NCBI GenBank assembly: GCA_034769895.1
Contig: CM068372.1
Span: 378,176,910 to 378,240,909, forward strand
Reading direction: 5' to 3'
From: Magicicada septendecula
Taxonomy: Eukaryota; Arthropoda; Insecta; Hemiptera; Cicadidae
DNA: 64,000 bases
The notes under the pieces were generated by a model. That model ran no database searches, had not been told where the DNA came from, and worked only from the letters and a program-made list of their open reading frames with translations. This document shows positions 59,709-64,000 of the stretch, one piece after another. The position numbers and the translations under genes were made by a program. Position 1 is the stretch's first letter; each line of letters begins with the position of its first letter.

Positions 59709-62700
59709 TTATTGTGACCGATACAACTTCAAGTTCGTCGCATTTTGTGTACTTACTATCTCCTGCATTGTTGGGTTGCGTAGTACGTACGCATTACTCA
59801 TCTTTACTTCTACAATTTCAAATGGTCCCTCATATAATAGAAAAAACTTCTTTATCTCTTTATCTTGTGCACTAGACAAATCGTGTCGCCTTACCAGTAC
59901 TAATTGCCCTACCTCATATTTGGTCCACTTACCTTTAGCATCATGTCTCTGTTTTCTCCTTTCTCCTTTTGTGAGTAAATTTTCATTCGCTAGTCGGATC
60001 TTCACATTCACGTCTATAGTTTGATTTTCTGGTGGATACTCAAAAAGTTGTTCCAATATCCTAGGTGGCCTTGTTCCTTTTATTAATTCATATGGCATAA
60101 ACCCGGTGGATTCATGGGTGGTACTATTCAACCATTCTTCTACTTTCTTAACGTAGAATGGCCATTCTGTATGTTTGGCGTGACAATATGCCCGAAATAT
60201 CCTACCAATCTCTCTCATCACCCGTTCTGCCTGGTTTGACTGTGGATGGTAAACTGCCGTATGTTTGGGTATGATGCCTTCCCATCCCATAGTTTGTCTC
60301 CACCTACCACTTATAAATTGAGGTCCATGATCGGATAAAATTATCTTCGGCTTACCTATATTTACCATATAATCTCTCGTTATCTTCTCGCTCAGCACTC
60401 TGCTTGTCGCCCTCTTGATACTATATAATCTAACATACTTAGAAAATGTGCCTAAAACAACAAAAACATACATTACTCCACCCCTACCTTTGGGTAACGG
60501 TCCATACAAATCTACAGCAACTAAATCAAACGGTCTCTCTAACTTAATATAATGCAATTCCCCTTCTACTCTATAATTCACTACCTTAGACCTCTGACAT
60601 AAATCACACACCCGTAACAACATCCGTACTCGCCTCTCCATATTCTTAAAAACACATGATTCTTTTAAAACATTCGTACACTTTTTTGCCCCAAAATGCC
60701 CATACCTTATATGGCAATCCCAAATAATTTTATCTATCAACCCTTCTGGTACAACTAATCTCCAATCACGTTCACCCCTTCTACTTTTTTGAACAGAATT
60801 CCTTGATATATTTGGAAACGTGCATTATATTCCGACCCATCTACATCCGCTTCTAAACTAGCAATTATTTTACCCGATTTGTTTTCAGATCTTTGCATGC
60901 TTTTAATGTCCCTTAACTCCTCACCAAAAACTCTATCTTCCCTTGTTAGTCGAAAAATTTCTATCTCCTTAAGATCCCTCCCTGTTTTATTTTCTATGTT
61001 ATCTACCCTGGAAAGAGTGTCTGGTACTTTATTATCTGTTCCCTTAATATATTCCCAAGATAAATTGTATTCTTGTAAGGTTAGTACCCACCTGGTTAGA
61101 CGACTATGAGTTAATCTGCAGGAGTTCAAGAATGACAGAGCCTTGTGGTCCGTCCTGATAACTGTCTTGTTCCCCAAGATGTAGGTGCGGAACTTTCCTA
61201 CCGCAAACACGATGCTCAGCAACTCCTTCTCCATAGTTGTATAGTTTCTTTGAGCTGCCAAAAGAGATCTGCTGGCGAAAGCTATCGTGTGGTGTTCTTT
61301 GTCGCTATCCTCCTGATACAACTCCGCTCCCAAGGCGACATTACTGGCGTCAGTCTGTAAGTAAAAAGTTTTTAAGAAATCAGGGTGGTTCATCATTATC
61401 ATATTGGAAAATTTTCTCTTTATCTCCTCGAAAGCATCCCTTTCCTTCTCTCCCGATTTCCATTGTTTATTTTTCTGTAGTACAGCACTTAACCTTGCTG
61501 TCGTCTGCACGTAATTTTTCTGGAATTTTCTATAGAAATTGCACAAACCCAAAAAACTTTGTAACTGTTTAATATTCTTAGGTTCGGGAAAGCGCATTAT
61601 AGCTTCTACTTTATCTGGGTTAGCTAAAATTCCTTCGGGAGTTATAATAAAACCCAAAAAATGTATTTCGGTTTGTAAAAATTTTGACTTCTCCCAATTG
61701 ACGGTTAATCCCCCATTATGTAATTTATCCAACACATTCAATATGCTCTGAATGTTCCGTGAATGTTCTGGATGCTATTAATATATCATCAACGTATACA
61801 GTCAGAAAATCTAAGTCTTTTGGTTGTAATATCATGTCTAAACACTTTATAAAACTTGCTACACTAGTGTTAAGCCCAAATGGCAAACGTTTAAACTGAT
61901 AATTCTTACCATTGAAAATAAATGCAGTATATCTTCGACTCTCTGCTGCTAACGGCACCTGCCAGTACCCTGCAGTTAAATCCAACGATGTCATGTACTT
62001 GACCCCGCTGAATTTCTGAAAAATCTCATTAATAGGTTCCGGTGACTCCCGGTCAGGTATTATAATCTGATTTATTTTTCTTGCATCTAAGCATAATCTT
62101 ACCTTTCCGTCCTTCTTTATTACCACCACTAATGGGTTCGAGTAAGGTGATATTGATCTTTCAATTATGTCTCCCTCCATCATTCGATCCAACTCCTCTT
62201 GCACTGCTCTCCTCTTTGAAAATGGTACTGGATAACTCCTCTGCATGTAGGGTGAGTGTTCTCGAACCTTCAGCTCACACACATAGTCCCTGGCTTTTCC
62301 AGGCAACTCCGCAAACACATCTTTATAACGCTCCACAACTGCCCACAACTCCTGTCGTTGGGGATTCCCTACAACTCCACCCTCATTAAAAAATTTATCA
62401 GCCCTATTTTCCCATACTCTCTCAACATTTACATGCATCTCTCCCTCCACACTTTCTACAATCTCACTCTCTCGACATATATTCACTTTGGTTTCTATAT
62501 CCCCATCGCCTACTTGCTTTTGTATCATTTTTACCCCTGTAACTCTAACTTCATCTAACACCCTCTTAAAATTAACCCTAACTGGTTCACCCCCTCTATT
62601 AAATTTTACTATCCGTTTATTGAAATCTATTACTGCCCCATTTCTCTCCAAAAAATCATTTCCCAATATTACATCTAAACTCAGTCCCTTAACTACTAGA

Positions 62701-63086
62701 AAAGTATTCTCAAATTCAGTTTCATTAAGGAATATATTTAATTGTACTTGTTTAGTAACTCGTTTACTACGTACTCCAGTTACCCCCACTACTGTTACAC
62801 CCGCAACTGGTAATGATGGTATATTTTTATTTATTTCTTTTAATTGTCTCATTACACTTTCAGAAACTACTGATATTTCACTCCCTGTGTCAATTAATGT
62901 TTTAAAATTCTTACCTTCTGTGGTGACGATTACCTCCGTCAATCCAGTTTTGTTTTCTATAATTTTCGTGTCATCTTCCTCTAATAACTCCTTCGTCATG
63001 TCCATTTGTATTACATTATTATGATGTTCGTCGGTTATCTGGACCCTCTTGTTCTCCGTGGACAATGGTGGGGTCCTTGCTTCCAT
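59709..63086 (-). pseudogene. pol: Pol polyprotein of element E, two frameshifts
   Basis: Three collinear open segments (63086-61725, 61741-60755, 60740-59709). Segment 1: protease DTGSE and RT through YVDDILIAS. Segment 2: RT thumb, RNase H (LQTDASNVALGAEL, EKELLSIVFAVGKF, RTDHKAL). Segment 3: integrase HHCC (HIRYGHFG, CDLCQ) with catalytic motifs VAVDLYG, LSDHGPQF and NQAERVMRE, and a C-terminal tail ending NATNLKLYRSQ. Each junction is a single-base change beside a short homopolymer (near 61748 and 60768). It is otherwise close to C's Pol throughout, and it supplies the reference for C's own shifted C-terminus. Confidence 0.9.
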
Positions 63087-63094
63087 TGTCGGCC

Positions 63095-64000
63095 TCAGTT
63101 TTCCGTTGATGTACCCGCCACGGCTTGGTTATATCCTCCTCTTCCTCTCGTCGCAGGTCTACCTCCTCTGTCGTTACCTCCTCCTCGTTGTTGTTGATGA
63201 TGTTGATTCGGTGCCACGTTGTTCCGTTGGCAATCTCGTGCTTTGTTGAATCTGTAACATACTGTTCGGATTTGGGCGCCTCCCTACTTCGCGTTCCCCA
63301 ATGTTTTGTAACACATCTAACATATTTTCTAGTTCATTTATATCCACTATCTCTCTCGTCATCAAAGTTATCTGTACCTCTCTGGGCAGGTGTTTACTAA
63401 TATGTCTAACGAATGACCGAAACGGCAACGGTGGTTCTAGGTACTTTGCTTCATTATATATTTTCATGACGTACATGGTTAGATGGCTGTTTATTCTCCC
63501 AAAATTCCCAGTTCCCATGATCTTACTACGTAAAATTTCCTGGTCCTCTTCTGACCAATACTTGTTTCGGAATGCTAACTAGAATTTTTCATAACTACTC
63601 CAGTCTGTATTATGTACTTCCACCCATATTTCGGAATTACCCTTAAAACACTTTAAGATTTTTAGCAATTTAATCTCCCAACTACTACTATTAAATCGGT
63701 TAAATTCCCTGACCCTACTCAAAAATTGCATCGGGTGTACTCTGCGGTTGTCACAATTAAATTGTTCGAGTTCTATGTCATCTCTTGCTTCGCGAGTATA
63801 CAACACTCGCTCCGCAACACTACTTAAATTTTGGCTTACGCCCACATGTAATTCATCTTTAATTTCTATGATGTCTCGCTCAATTACTTTTAATTTATTA
63901 TCATTTTTAATTTCATATTGAAGGTTATGTTTACTCATAGCCCCCACACTCTCTTGTACTGATTGTTTACACACACTCTCTATCTCCATTATCTTATTTT
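63095..64000 (-). pseudogene. gag: Gag of element E, partial, one stop and one frameshift
   Basis: Capsid-like region collinear with C (HPMQFLSRVREFNRFNSSSW, KYWSEEDQE, LPREVQITLMTREI). An in-frame TAG lies at 63579-63581 and a frameshift at about 63200-63280. The C-terminal tail in the final frame is Arg/Gly-rich (QQRGGGNDRGGRPATRGRGG) and ends EN before TGA, in the same context (GGAAAACTGA) as C. No zinc finger is visible. The N-terminus is beyond the window. Confidence 0.8.

Larger units (their letters stand above)
55742..64000 (-). mobile_element. Element E: decayed autonomous Ty3/gypsy element, continues past the window
   Basis: On the minus strand: gag (partial, from 64000), pol (63086-59709), a 3.3-kb noncoding region with the exon-like block, polypurine tract and 3' LTR. 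Closely related to C at protein level, but with at least one stop and three frameshifts. The 5' LTR and primer binding site are outside the window. Confidence 0.85.

Overview
The window looks like insect (arthropod) nuclear DNA: AT-rich, intron-bearing, almost entirely transposon-derived, with long CT, CA and TCC microsatellites. The only host gene seen is a pair of adjacent exons of a P5B-type ATPase (ATP13A family, + strand, 37287-37444 and 38678-38868) whose splice phases match. The conserved exon that should follow is not in the remaining 25 kb, so nearly everything here probably lies in very large introns of that gene. Species cannot be named from the sequence.

Left third (1-22.8 kb): LINE and LTR relics, then two nested LTR elements on the minus strand. 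Element A (5322-17271) is split by element B (6442-12604), which landed exactly in A's polypurine tract (4-bp duplication ccct). Neither carries protease, reverse transcriptase or integrase; each codes for one Gag-like protein with a conserved, unrecognised C-terminal part ending in RLLF-(D/N)-DGG. A 3.7-kb Tc1/mariner-like element with 36-bp inverted repeats and an 81-residue D-to-E spacing (Sailor/DD82E-like) sits at 18597-22334, and its empty target site is visible in a second copy of the host repeat near 3.95 kb.

Middle (22.8-37.2 kb): minus-strand element D (22806-35660, relative of A and B, with a large deletion) is split by element C (25275-34384, plus strand), a nearly intact 9.1-kb Ty3/gypsy element. 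C's two 1205-bp LTRs differ at one position that I can see. It encodes a Gag with a RanBP2-type zinc finger and a Pol with protease, RT, RNase H and integrase. A solo LTR of a related family (35975-37218) lies 68 bp upstream of the first ATP13A exon.

Right part (37.2-64 kb): ATP13A exons, a LINE 3' fragment, a 4.1-kb piggyBac-like non-autonomous element (TTAA sites), a mariner (48042-49379), and a cluster of head-to-head palindromes and a Penelope-like element (RT + GIY-YIG endonuclease). Several of these carry hammerhead-ribozyme-like cores. The window ends in element E (minus strand, to beyond 64000), a decayed autonomous relative of C.

How they fit together: C and E are of the autonomous type (E now decayed) and A, B and D look like their parasites. 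All five share a 3' noncoding region containing a conserved 142-147-nt block bracketed by good splice acceptor and donor sites. Where visible, A, B and C also share a stem-loop just after the primer binding site. These shared RNA signals, the novel DGG protein and the RanBP2-finger Gag are the most unusual things in the window. No tRNA or rRNA gene, CRISPR array or replication origin was recognised.
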